Shown here: positions 38,301 to 46,963 of the stretch, piece after piece
Position numbering within the stretch: the first letter of the stretch is position 1
Layout: every line of letters starts with the position of its first letter
Assembly: GCA_015059015.1 (NCBI GenBank)
Contig: SVBG01000009.1
Location: 1-64,000, forward strand
DNA from: Erysipelotrichaceae bacterium
GTDB taxonomy: Bacteria; Bacillota_I; Bacilli_A; ML615J-28; CAG-313
Reading direction: 5' to 3'
DNA: 64,000 bases
Program-made: the position numbers and the translations under genes
The notes under the pieces: model-generated
Database searches by the model: none
The model's input: the letters and a program-made list of their open reading frames with translations, nothing else
Told to the model about the DNA's origin: nothing

Positions 38301-39578
38301 ATGGAAAATAAAAATCGTTGGTTAAGGTTAGATAATGCGGGAAAAATATTTCCTTATGTATCTAAAAAGAACTTTGCTAATGTATTTAGAATAAGTTTCT
38401 ATTTAAAAGAAACGATAAAACCTGATATTTTACAAAATGCTGTTGATGATTTAAAGTATCGTTTTCCTACTTTCTTTGTAAAAATGAGAACAGGAATATT
38501 TTGGTACTATTATGAAGTAAATGAAAGAAAATTTGAAGTAAAGAAAGAAACAGCTTTTTTATGTTCATATAAAAATAAGAATAAAAATTATGGTTATTTA
38601 CTTGATATATTATATTATCAAAATAGAATCTCGATTGAAATGTTTCATGCGATAAGTGATGCAACAGGTGCTATAGAACTAGGTAAATCGATTGTTTATC
38701 GTTATTTAGAGTTGTTAGGATATAAGTTAGAAGATGAATTGAATGAAGTAATTAAAGTTGGAAGTGAACCAAAACTTAATGAAGCAGTTGATTCTTTCTT
38801 TGAAAATTATAATGGTGAAAAGTTAAATCGTTTTAAGGCTCCTAAAGCATATCTAATTAAAGGAACAAAATTTTTTGCTCCTGGAAATGGACTTGTTGTA
38901 GGAAGAGTTAAAAGTGATGAACTTGTTAATCTTGCACATAAATATGATTGTACTGTTACACAGTTTATTAGTGCTGTAATGCTTAGATCAATATATTTAT
39001 ATATGAGGCGTCATCAAATTAAAAATACACTCCCATTAAGTATTGTCCTACCTGTAAATATGCGTAAATATTATAATTCCGAAACATTAAGAAATTTTTC
39101 TTTATATATATATTTAATTCAACAAGTTAAACCAAATTTAGAATTTAGTGATTTTATTGAATCAATTAAAAAGTGTTATGATGAACAACTTAATATTGAT
39201 AGCCTTCAAGCAACACTTAACGCTAATATGCAAATTGAATCTTCTTATGCATTAAAATTATGTCCATTATTTTTAAAAATGCTTGCTTGTAAAATTGGAT
39301 ATAGTAAAGTAGCGGGAGGCTTATCAACAGTTTCTTTATCTAATATAGGTCCTATTAAAGGTCCTAAATCTTTACTTAATCATATTGAAAATGCAGAATT
39401 TATTGCTGCTGGTGCTAGTACTAGTCATAGTAGTTGTGTTATAAGTTGTGGTAATATTACAAAGATTTCAATTACAAGAGTTATTCAAGAATTAGATATC
39501 GAAAGAGAATTCTTTAGTTATTTAAGTTCATTAGGTTTAGAAGTTGTAGTTAGTAGTAATCTTTGGGAGGAAAACTAA
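38301..39578 (+). CDS. Condensation-fold acyltransferase (alcohol acetyltransferase-like)
   Basis: 425 residues. Chloramphenicol-acetyltransferase-like fold with the catalytic HxxxD as HAISDATG near residue 114. It begins with the family pattern WLRLDNAGKIFPY and the RFPTFFVKMRTGIFWYY block seen in a group of Bacillota alcohol acetyltransferase-like proteins. These are presumed to acylate a lipid or small alcohol; the substrate is unknown. It overlaps the next gene by one base (TAATG). The same pairing with a zinc-ribbon membrane protein (DUF6320-like) is common in gut Bacillota, suggesting a shared task. Confidence 0.78.
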   Translation: MENKNRWLRLDNAGKIFPYVSKKNFANVFRISFYLKETIKPDILQNAVDDLKYRFPTFFVKMRTGIFWYYYEVNERKFEVKKETAFLCSYKNKNKNYGYLLDILYYQNRISIEMFHAISDATGAIELGKSIVYRYLELLGYKLEDELNEVIKVGSEPKLNEAVDSFFENYNGEKLNRFKAPKAYLIKGTKFFAPGNGLVVGRVKSDELVNLAHKYDCTVTQFISAVMLRSIYLYMRRHQIKNTLPLSIVLPVNMRKYYNSETLRNFSLYIYLIQQVKPNLEFSDFIESIKKCYDEQLNIDSLQATLNANMQIESSYALKLCPLFLKMLACKIGYSKVAGGLSTVSLSNIGPIKGPKSLLNHIENAEFIAAGASTSHSSCVISCGNITKISITRVIQELDIEREFFSYLSSLGLEVVVSSNLWEEN

Positions 39579-40249
39579 TGTATTGTAAAAGTTGTAATGT
39601 CAAAGTTGAAACACATACTTTAGTATGTCCTTTATGTAAAAAGAATTTAATTGAAGATAATACACAAGAAGTTGTAAATTATCCAAGTATTAAAAAAATT
39701 AGTAGTATTAGAAAATTAATAAGAAGAATTGTACTTGCGGTATGTTTATCAGCAATTATAATTTGTACTATGATTAATTTACTTACCTTTAATGGCAGTT
39801 ATTGGGCTGCAATTGTTGATGTTGGATGTCTTGCTGTTATATTAATGTTTCAGTTTTCGATGCGTAAATGGGTAAGACTTGGTAAAACTTTATTTAGTGG
39901 AACACTTTGTATTATTGCTTTATTAATTGTTATTGATATGTTCGCATATAAAGAAAAAGTAAGTAGTGCAACTTGGAGCCTTGATTATACAATGCCTTTA
40001 ATTCTTGCTGGATCTTTAATTACAGCAACAGTATTTTTGTTTTTTGGAAATTTATTTTTTTCTGAATTTTATAATCATGCAATTACTTTATCAGTGTTAA
40101 ATATTCTTACTCTTTTAAGAATAAATAAAACTGATGTTATTTGGCCGATCTTAGTTAGTGCTAGTTTAGGTGTTGTAGTAATTATGATGATGTTATTTAT
40201 TTTTAAAGAGAAATTGTTTGAACAATTTAAAAGAAAATTTCATGCGTAA
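39578..40249 (+). CDS. Zinc-ribbon membrane protein (DUF6320-like)
   Basis: 223 residues from the ATG at 39578, whose A is the last base of the previous stop. A zinc ribbon (CKSCNVKVETHTLVCPLC, residues 3-20) is followed by about six membrane helices in three pairs. No catalytic motif is seen. GGAGG lies in the end of the acyltransferase gene. Likely partner of that acyltransferase at the membrane. A terminator follows. Confidence 0.75.
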   Translation: MYCKSCNVKVETHTLVCPLCKKNLIEDNTQEVVNYPSIKKISSIRKLIRRIVLAVCLSAIIICTMINLLTFNGSYWAAIVDVGCLAVILMFQFSMRKWVRLGKTLFSGTLCIIALLIVIDMFAYKEKVSSATWSLDYTMPLILAGSLITATVFLFFGNLFFSEFYNHAITLSVLNILTLLRINKTDVIWPILVSASLGVVVIMMMLFIFKEKLFEQFKRKFHA

Positions 40250-40276
40250 GAAAATTAAATAAATATAAAAATATAA

Positions 40277-40316
40277 AAAAGGGTAAGAATTCAAGATATG
40301 AGTTTTTACCCTTTTA
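40277..40316 (+). terminator. Terminator after the acyltransferase operon
   Basis: AAAAGGGTAA (40277-40286) pairs with TTACCCTTTT (40306-40315), with a loosely paired inner part. Confidence 0.75.
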
Positions 40317-40461
40317 AGTATTTTTTAATTAAAATATTGTTGAATAGTGAATAATTATTAAATTAGTATAAAACGTTTGTTTTATAAAACGAATTAATTA
40401 GAGTAAGTATATTTATCTAATAATCGTTTAAATCAAGTTTGAATATGTAAAATATAAAATG

Positions 40462-40490
40462 TTGACAGATTAATTAAAATGTTATAAAAT
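40462..40490 (+). promoter_or_regulatory. Promoter of the large lipoprotein gene
   Basis: Consensus TTGACA (40462-40467), 17-bp spacer, TAAAAT (40485-40490). About 90 bp upstream lies TATAAAACGTTTGTTTTATAAA, read here in two parts: an AACGTTT core at 40372-40378 flanked by TATAAAA and TTTATA, which may be an operator. Nothing else is seen in the 278-bp gap. Confidence 0.75.
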
Positions 40491-40527
40491 ATTAGTAAAT
40501 AATAATTATATGAGGGAGTATAGAGTT

Positions 40528-42984
40528 ATGAAAAAGATATTTTTATTATTATGCATAGTTTTTATGTTTTTTATTACTTCATGTGATAATTTTGGATCTA
40601 GTGATAATATAGAGGTTCCTGAAGGTGCGATTAGATTAAATAAGAGTAATTTTGAAGAGTACTTTAAAGTAAGAGTTACTAGTAACACGTCATGGTGGGA
40701 TCATGGTGTTCTAGCAAATGCGTATGTTTCTGTTAGTCCTAAAGATCCTTATTATGAAGTTGTTGGAACTGTAGAACTTAAGGTAAATACTTATGTTTAT
40801 ATAAACGATAGTTCAATACCTTTTTGTAAGATAGTATCAGATAATGCTAAATTTTATTTAACTAATGATGTTGTTAATGAATGTTATACACTAACTTGTC
40901 AAGGTGATAATTATAAAATAAATGAAAGTTCTAATACTTTTGAACTTGTTAGTGTATCAGGATATATTGTTATTGGCGAACAAGAGCCTTCTGAATTAGA
41001 AAAAATAACTGAAGATCAAATTGCAAATTCTAATAGTGTAAAAGAAGAAATTAATTCATTAATTGATGAATGGAAAATTGTGTGTAATAATGCTAAAAAT
41101 TATCAATTTGATAAGAAAAATTCATATTATTTTACTTCATATTATGGTGATGAAGACTCTTCTAAATCGGGTGGTTATGAGAATTATATGGCTAAAGTAG
41201 ATCAAGAAAATAAAGTTTATTCACAAGGTACTGATATTTATTATGCTAGTGATGATAAAACTATATATCAAGAAAAGATATTTAACGGAATGATTAAAAC
41301 TAATATTAATACTGGCAATATAGATTATTTATTGTCAGATGCTACTTTTAATTTTGATGGACTTATTGATTCTTCATGTGTATTTATTAAAGAAAATGAT
41401 AATACTTATTATGGATATACAAATTTTAAAGATATGGAAAAAAGTTATATTAGAGATTATATTTTACAAAGATTTAATTCATATCGCATAAAAAGTAATT
41501 ATGATGATATGGTTGTAAAATATACATATCTTATAATGGATGATTCATTAGAAATAACAGTTGAACTTAAATTTAAAGATTATCATTTTCATATTAATTT
41601 CTACGAATTAAATTATGTATATTCACAAAAAATCTCTAAGATAAATGAAATATCTGTAACACCTTATTCTAGTTTGGAAAATGATTTTGTATTAAGTGAT
41701 GAACTTAATGGAGCACTTATCACAAAAGCAGGTTTAGTTAAGATTGATTGTTCAACTACAGAAATTAATTTTAAAACTTATAATGATGATGATTATTATA
41801 TGGGAGCCACAAATCCTAATTATGATAATTATTTACCAGTTGAAATCACAGAAGCTGGTGTTTATAACTTTGAAAACATTAAATATGGTATATATGACTC
41901 AAATGGGGATTGGTATTCTGAACCATATTTTGAAAAAGGAATATATTTTTTAAGAGTTGAAAATGTACAATATGGCATCAAAAATCGTACTATTAATGTT
42001 AGTGCATCAAGATTTAAAGATTATGGTGATCTAAATAATCCAATTGAAATAATTGATAATAAATTTTCTTGTTATTTAGAAGGATATGGGGATATGCAAG
42101 TATATTCATTTATTCCAGATAAAGATGGTATTTATGAATTAACTAAACAAAATTATGTTGAGATGAAAATTTATAAGGAAGATAATTTAGAAGAATACAT
42201 TAGTATACTACGATATCAAAATTTTGCTTGTTATTTTGAGGCAAATACAAAATATATATTTATAATTGAGATTTACAATTATGAAGGTGATGTTAATTAT
42301 GAAGGATTAATATCATATATTGGAATGCCTTCAACGAATCCAACTGCTACTTTAGAATGGAATGAATATTTATTATATGATAAATTTATATTTGATGTAA
42401 ATATTTTAAAAACTGGTGAATATCAAGTAGAAGTAGAAGTTCTTGGCGGTGATTGTTCAGGGTGGAAGACTTTTTATAAAGAAGATGGTAGTGAGATTGA
42501 AGATTACGACTATAATTATGATGAAAATGATGTTTGTACATACACATTAGCAAAAGGTAAATATGAACTTAAATTAGCTAAATATTCAAATGATTATCTT
42601 CATTGTAGAATACGTCTTGTACTTATAACTGAGGGAGTTGAAGAAGAAAATAATGCTAATCTTTTTTATGATAAATATACAGCTTTAACAACTACGATTT
42701 TAACTACAACATATTCAACATCAAAGTTTTATTTTAATGTTGAAAAAGATTCATATATATTATTCACAGTTGATTCTAATAGTTTTAAAATATATGATTT
42801 AGATGGAAATCAAGTAAAAATTGATGAGTGGCAATATACTTCTACTGATAAAGAGTTTGATAATATAAAAGTTAAAAAATCAGGGTTATTAAAGTCTGGG
42901 ATGTATTATATTGTTTTTGAGAAAAGTCGTTATTCTAATACCCCTACTAGTTATTCTACTACTTTGAGATTAATAGAAGCATAA
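40528..42984 (+). CDS. Large lipoprotein, beta-rich, with PPC-like segments
   Basis: 818 residues from the ATG at 40528; an ATG at 40510 overlaps the AGGGAG ribosome site. Lipobox ITSC places Cys at residue 19. Not recognised as an enzyme. Residues about 505-610 (NNPIEIIDNKFSCYLEGYGDMQVYSF...YEL) look like a bacterial pre-peptidase C-terminal (PPC) beta sandwich, and similar patterns recur towards the C-terminus (STSKFYFNVEKDSYILFTV). A helical patch lies near 160-195. Extremely rich in Tyr, Asn and Asp. Probably a surface binding protein. It is monocistronic, with its own promoter and terminator. Confidence 0.7.
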   Translation: MKKIFLLLCIVFMFFITSCDNFGSSDNIEVPEGAIRLNKSNFEEYFKVRVTSNTSWWDHGVLANAYVSVSPKDPYYEVVGTVELKVNTYVYINDSSIPFCKIVSDNAKFYLTNDVVNECYTLTCQGDNYKINESSNTFELVSVSGYIVIGEQEPSELEKITEDQIANSNSVKEEINSLIDEWKIVCNNAKNYQFDKKNSYYFTSYYGDEDSSKSGGYENYMAKVDQENKVYSQGTDIYYASDDKTIYQEKIFNGMIKTNINTGNIDYLLSDATFNFDGLIDSSCVFIKENDNTYYGYTNFKDMEKSYIRDYILQRFNSYRIKSNYDDMVVKYTYLIMDDSLEITVELKFKDYHFHINFYELNYVYSQKISKINEISVTPYSSLENDFVLSDELNGALITKAGLVKIDCSTTEINFKTYNDDDYYMGATNPNYDNYLPVEITEAGVYNFENIKYGIYDSNGDWYSEPYFEKGIYFLRVENVQYGIKNRTINVSASRFKDYGDLNNPIEIIDNKFSCYLEGYGDMQVYSFIPDKDGIYELTKQNYVEMKIYKEDNLEEYISILRYQNFACYFEANTKYIFIIEIYNYEGDVNYEGLISYIGMPSTNPTATLEWNEYLLYDKFIFDVNILKTGEYQVEVEVLGGDCSGWKTFYKEDGSEIEDYDYNYDENDVCTYTLAKGKYELKLAKYSNDYLHCRIRLVLITEGVEEENNANLFYDKYTALTTTILTTTYSTSKFYFNVEKDSYILFTVDSNSFKIYDLDGNQVKIDEWQYTSTDKEFDNIKVKKSGLLKSGMYYIVFEKSRYSNTPTSYSTTLRLIEA

Positions 42985-42990
42985 GGTTTA

Positions 42991-43028
42991 ATTAAAGATA
43001 CTATTTTATTTAGTATCTTTAATTTTTA
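42991..43028 (+). terminator. Terminator after the large lipoprotein gene
   Basis: Thirteen-bp perfect stem (42991-43003 with 43011-43023), 7-nt loop, T tract. Confidence 0.9.
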
Positions 43029-43035
43029 TAAATAA

Positions 43036-43092
43036 ATGAAAACGTTTGCTAAAATATTATGTTTTGAAATACCTTAAATAAAAACGTTTACA
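43036..43092 (+). promoter_or_regulatory. Two cre-like operators upstream of the liv operon
   Basis: ATGAAAACGTTTGCT (43036-43050) fits the CcpA catabolite operator pattern WTGNAANCGNWNNCW at every fixed position. ATAAAAACGTTTACA (43078-43092) fits with one mismatch. They lie 100-150 bp ahead of the T-box leader. No CcpA gene is in the window, so another LacI-family regulator is possible. Confidence 0.55.
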
Positions 43093-43187
43093 TTGTTAAA
43101 TTTAGTGCATTAATAAAAATATAGTGATATACTATTTGCATATAAGTAAATGCGTTTAATCAGAAACGAGTAATATTATATTTTATT

Positions 43188-43402
43188 TTCAGAGAGTTAG
43201 TGGTTGGTGTGAACTAATATTAAAGATAATATGAAAATCATTCTGAGAGTAGTGGTCTGAACGTTTATATAATAAATATTACTAATATAAATTATTAAGA
43301 TACACCGGGTAGTTTCCGTTATCAAACTGGTGATGTGATGGCATTATCAAGAAGTGGTATGAATAAGTTTTTCATCTTCTTGAAGAAGATGGAATTTTTT
43401 TT
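43188..43402 (+). promoter_or_regulatory. T-box leader, isoleucine specifier, controlling the liv operon
   Basis: Stem I begins with AGAGAGTTAGTGGTTGGTG (43191-43209). The 3' side carries TGAAAATCATTCTGAGAG, placing the specifier at 43237-43239 as ATC (Ile). The expression platform is clear. A terminator stem, 43373-43380 with 43384-43391, is followed by eight T. The competing antiterminator pairs TCAAGAAG (43347-43354) with CTTCTTGA (43376-43383), and TGGT (43355-43358), which pairs with the uncharged tRNA end, follows the 5' strand directly. The usual ACCGCG after TGGT is missing (it reads ATGAAT). Uncharged tRNA-Ile should thus turn on branched-chain amino acid uptake. Confidence 0.88.
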
Positions 43403-43467
43403 ATTTATTAAACTGTAGAAAAGCATTCTTATATAAAACTAATATTTAAATTTGGAGGAAGAAATTT

Positions 43468-44628
43468 ATGAAAAAATTATTTAGTTTATTAGTTGTTTTA
43501 TTATTAGTGTGCTCAGTTGCTGGGTGTAAAGAAAAAGAAGCTGAAACTATTAAAATTGGTTCGTCGGGACCTTTAAGTGGTAGTGTTAGTATTTATGGTT
43601 TAGCTGTTAAAGAAGGTGTAGAACTTGCTATTGAAGAAATTAATGCTGCTGGTGGTGTTAATGTTAATGGTGAAATGAAAAAATTAGAACTTGTCGATTT
43701 CGTTAACGATGAAGCTGATGCTAAAAAAGCTGCTGCTGCTTTAACTAGTTTAATTTCTAAAGATGTTGACGTAGTTGTTGGTGCTGTAACTAGTGGTGCT
43801 ACTGAAGGTTTAATTGCTGAAGCTGTTAAACACGGTGTTCCTGTTATCACTCCTACTGGTACTGCTGATAAACTTACTGTTGGTGATAATGGTGATGAAA
43901 GAGATGTAAGATACAATGTATTCCGTGCTTGCTTCTATGATTCATATCAAGGTAAATTTATGGGTGAATATGCTGCTCAAGAAGGCGTTAAGAAAGCTTA
44001 TGTTTTATATAATAATGATGAAGATTATTCTAAAGGTTTAAAAGATGCATTTGTTACTGCTGCTACTGCTGGAAATGTTGAAGTTATTACTGCTGCTTAT
44101 TCTAAACAAGATAAAGATTTCAATGCATTCTGGGTTCCAATTCTTGAAGGTGGTTATGATTGCGTTTATGTTCCTGATTATTATGAAAATGTTTATAATA
44201 TCTTAAAGACTGGTTATGCTAAAGGTTATACAGGCGTTTGCTATGGTGGCGATGGTTGGGATGGTGTTATCAAACAAGTTAAAGAAGGTGAAGATGCTTC
44301 ATTCTTAGAAAATTGTTACTATACAAATCATTACTTTGGTGAATCTGAAAGTACTGCTGTTAAAACATTTGTTCAAAAATATCAAGCTAAATATGGATCA
44401 ATTCCAGTATCATTTGCAGCACTTGGTTACGATGCAGTTTACATTGCAAAACAAGCTATTGAAGCAGCTGGTTCTGTTGAATATGATGCAGTTGTTGAAG
44501 CTTTAACTAATGGTACATTTACTGGATTAGTTACTTCAAGTACTCCATTTACATTTAATAATGGTAATCCTGAAAAGGCTGCTGTTGTAATTACATTTAA
44601 AGATGGTAAAGAAGTAGAAGCTGAATAA
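43468..44628 (+). CDS. livJ: Branched-chain amino acid ABC transporter, substrate-binding lipoprotein
   Basis: 386 residues. Lipobox SVAGC (Cys near 20). A periplasmic-binding-protein type I fold of the Leu/Ile/Val family: KIGSSGPLSGSVSIYG opens the mature domain, followed by GVELAIEEINAAGGV and VVVGAVTSGATEGL. It captures branched-chain amino acids for the permease encoded downstream. GGAGG precedes the ATG. It is the first gene behind the T-box; an internal terminator follows it, so this subunit is likely made in excess. Ends in Val-Glu-Ala-Glu. Confidence 0.93.
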   Translation: MKKLFSLLVVLLLVCSVAGCKEKEAETIKIGSSGPLSGSVSIYGLAVKEGVELAIEEINAAGGVNVNGEMKKLELVDFVNDEADAKKAAAALTSLISKDVDVVVGAVTSGATEGLIAEAVKHGVPVITPTGTADKLTVGDNGDERDVRYNVFRACFYDSYQGKFMGEYAAQEGVKKAYVLYNNDEDYSKGLKDAFVTAATAGNVEVITAAYSKQDKDFNAFWVPILEGGYDCVYVPDYYENVYNILKTGYAKGYTGVCYGGDGWDGVIKQVKEGEDASFLENCYYTNHYFGESESTAVKTFVQKYQAKYGSIPVSFAALGYDAVYIAKQAIEAAGSVEYDAVVEALTNGTFTGLVTSSTPFTFNNGNPEKAAVVITFKDGKEVEAE

Positions 44629-44646
44629 TAAAAAAATGTAAAAAAA

Positions 44647-44682
44647 AAGGGTAGTATAAAGTGCTACCCTTGAATTTTTTTT
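44647..44682 (+). terminator. Intercistronic partial terminator livJ-livH
   Basis: Eight-bp stem (44647-44654 with 44664-44671), 9-nt loop and, after GAA, eight T. Between livJ and the permease genes, so it would reduce downstream transcription. An AGTATAATAA -10 (hexamer about 44692-44697) follows and may restart transcription. Confidence 0.75.
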
Positions 44683-44730
44683 AAAAATATAGTATAATAA
44701 TAATAATTTATATTTTTGAAAGGAGCTCTT

Positions 44731-45618
44731 ATGAATACATTATTAGAGGGACTTAAACAAGGCTTAGAATTAGGTAGTATATTTGCATTAATGGCGCTTG
44801 GTTATTCAATGGTTTACGGTATTGTAAAGATGATTAACTTTGCTCATTCAGAGTTTATTACTATTGGTGGATTCTTAGCATATTTTATAACAGAAAGTTT
44901 ATTAACTTCAACACTTGGTAGTTCAGTTTGGAATTTACTTATAGCACTTGTTGCTGCAATTATAGTCTGTGTTGTTGTCGCAATTATCACAGAACGATTT
45001 GCATATCGACCACTTCGTAAAAAAGGTTCATCAAGAATTACAGCTTTAATTACTGCAATTGGTGTTAGTTATATTTTTAGTGGTATCATGAATGCAATTG
45101 AACCTGAACAACTTCAATTTCATAAATTTGTAGATAAAAATACATCATTTTATATTGCAATAATTACTACTGCAGTTTTACTTGCAGCACTTACTTTCTT
45201 TGTTAAGAAGACTAAGATTGGGATTGCAATGAGAGCTGTTTCAGAAAATGAACAAGCTGCAAAACTTATGGGTATTAATAATAATTTCATTATTTCACTT
45301 ACATTTATGATTGGTTCTGCTCTTGCTGCAATAGGTGTTGTAATTTATTTACTAGATGGTGAATGTTTTACATTTGAAATAGGTTCAGTTACAATTGGTT
45401 TATATCCATTTGTGGCTGCTGTAATTGGCGGTATTGGAAGCCTACCTGGTGCTGTAATTGGTGGATTCTTAATTGGTATTATTAGAGCAATAACTCAGGT
45501 ATATAGTAATATTGGTTTATCTTCATGGGTAGATACAATTATTTATGGTATATTTGTAATTATTTTATTATTTAAACCATCTGGCCTTCTAGGTAAAGAT
45601 GTTAGAGAGAAGGTGTAA
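44731..45618 (+). CDS. livH: Branched-chain amino acid ABC transporter permease LivH
   Basis: 295 residues from the ATG at 44731. A TTG at 44716 sits just before the AAAGGAG ribosome site and is rejected. Seven to eight membrane helices. The opening GLKQGLELGSIFALMALGYS and MVYGIVKMINFAHSE are the LivH signature, and the cytoplasmic EAA-like loop contains AVSENEQAAKLMGI. It pairs with LivM to form the membrane channel. Separated from livM by 3 bp. Confidence 0.94.
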   Translation: MNTLLEGLKQGLELGSIFALMALGYSMVYGIVKMINFAHSEFITIGGFLAYFITESLLTSTLGSSVWNLLIALVAAIIVCVVVAIITERFAYRPLRKKGSSRITALITAIGVSYIFSGIMNAIEPEQLQFHKFVDKNTSFYIAIITTAVLLAALTFFVKKTKIGIAMRAVSENEQAAKLMGINNNFIISLTFMIGSALAAIGVVIYLLDGECFTFEIGSVTIGLYPFVAAVIGGIGSLPGAVIGGFLIGIIRAITQVYSNIGLSSWVDTIIYGIFVIILLFKPSGLLGKDVREKV

Positions 45619-45621
45619 GAT

Positions 45622-46947
45622 ATGATTTGGTTTAAAAGAATGAATAAAAGAAATTTAATTAGTACTGTTGTTGGTGTATTAGTGTTAACATTAATTTCAG
45701 TATTTAGTACTAAATCGTTTGAACTTCCTAAGATTTTAAATTTAATATTTATATATTCTATTGCTGCACTTGCACTTAATATTGTATGTGGATGTTTGGG
45801 TGAATTTGTACTTGGACATGGTGGATTTATACTTATAGGATATACAACAGCAGTTCTATTGATGCAACAACTTAGTAAATTATTTACTAAATCTATGGGT
45901 AAAGTATATTTTAAAGAAATGCTTGTTTATGTTGTAAGAGGCGGAGAACTTCACCCAATGGGTTATGTATTTATAATCTTAACTGTTATTATAGCTGCAT
46001 TAATTACAGCAGTAATAGGATTCGTAGTTGGTTTAATCGCACTTGGAAGACTTAAAGGAGATTATCTTGCAATTGTAACACTTGGCATTAGTTTAATATT
46101 TGTAAATATTTGTAAAAACTTTGATAAACTAGGTGGTGGTACTGGTATTAGTATTACTACTACAATATCCTCAACGCCACTCTTAAATCTTGGTTTCTTA
46201 GTTGCATGTTTAATATTGATTTTAACCTTTATGGGTTCTAGATTTGGAAGAAATATCTTAGCTTGTCGTGATGATAATATTGCTGCTGAAGCTTGTGGTG
46301 TTCCGGTAAATAAAACTAAAGTTATTGCCTTTACATTCTCATCTCTTCTTGCTGGTATTGGTGGAGCATTACTTGCATTTGTTCAGCCTCAAGCTCCTAC
46401 TGCATTTGGACAGGATATGTCAATCTTATTCTTAATAATTATTGTTCTTGGAGGACTTGGATCACTTACTGGTTCTATTATTGCTGCAATCTTAATTGTT
46501 CTTTATGAAAACTGGTTCTGTGTTCAATCGTGGGTTCCTGATTTCTTTGCAAATAATCCTAAGATTATTTATGGTATTATTTTAGTTCTTATTATGTTAT
46601 TTAGATCAAGTGGTATTTTAGGTAAGAATGAATTTACTTGGAATTGGTTCTATAAGATGTTTAAGAAAGAAAAGAAAGTTGAAGTTAGTCAATTAAATGA
46701 ATCTCCTGTTTTTTATAAATTTGCAAAATTATCAAAAATATTTGGTATAATTGCTCTTTGTTTATGTTATATTCCGTTAATTGGTGAGTCTTTAGCCGTT
46801 GCTGGTATTGTTTTTGGATCAATTGGTAAAAAATCTTCTAATGAAACAGTGCGTAGAGTAGCTTCAAAAGGATTAACTTTATCAGTAATTAGTGTTATCA
46901 TATCATACATTGTTGTTGATATTCTAGTAATAATTTTAATGCAATAA
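45622..46947 (+). CDS. livM: Branched-chain amino acid ABC transporter permease LivM with C-terminal extension
   Basis: 441 residues. The permease core (about 1-350) has LNIVCGCLGEFVLGHGGFILIGYT, RLKGDYLAIVTLGI and the loop ACRDDNIAAEACGV, as expected of LivM. After a charged linker, residues about 365-441 add two more membrane helices (IIALCLCYIPLIGESLAVAG and VISVIISYIVVDILVIIL) separated by a short basic loop. This tail resembles a DUF4190-like hairpin and is not part of ordinary LivM. Its role is unknown. It lies 3 bp after livH and 16 bp before livG. Confidence 0.9.
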   Translation: MIWFKRMNKRNLISTVVGVLVLTLISVFSTKSFELPKILNLIFIYSIAALALNIVCGCLGEFVLGHGGFILIGYTTAVLLMQQLSKLFTKSMGKVYFKEMLVYVVRGGELHPMGYVFIILTVIIAALITAVIGFVVGLIALGRLKGDYLAIVTLGISLIFVNICKNFDKLGGGTGISITTTISSTPLLNLGFLVACLILILTFMGSRFGRNILACRDDNIAAEACGVPVNKTKVIAFTFSSLLAGIGGALLAFVQPQAPTAFGQDMSILFLIIIVLGGLGSLTGSIIAAILIVLYENWFCVQSWVPDFFANNPKIIYGIILVLIMLFRSSGILGKNEFTWNWFYKMFKKEKKVEVSQLNESPVFYKFAKLSKIFGIIALCLCYIPLIGESLAVAGIVFGSIGKKSSNETVRRVASKGLTLSVISVIISYIVVDILVIILMQ

Positions 46948-46963
46948 AGGAGGATAATTATAT

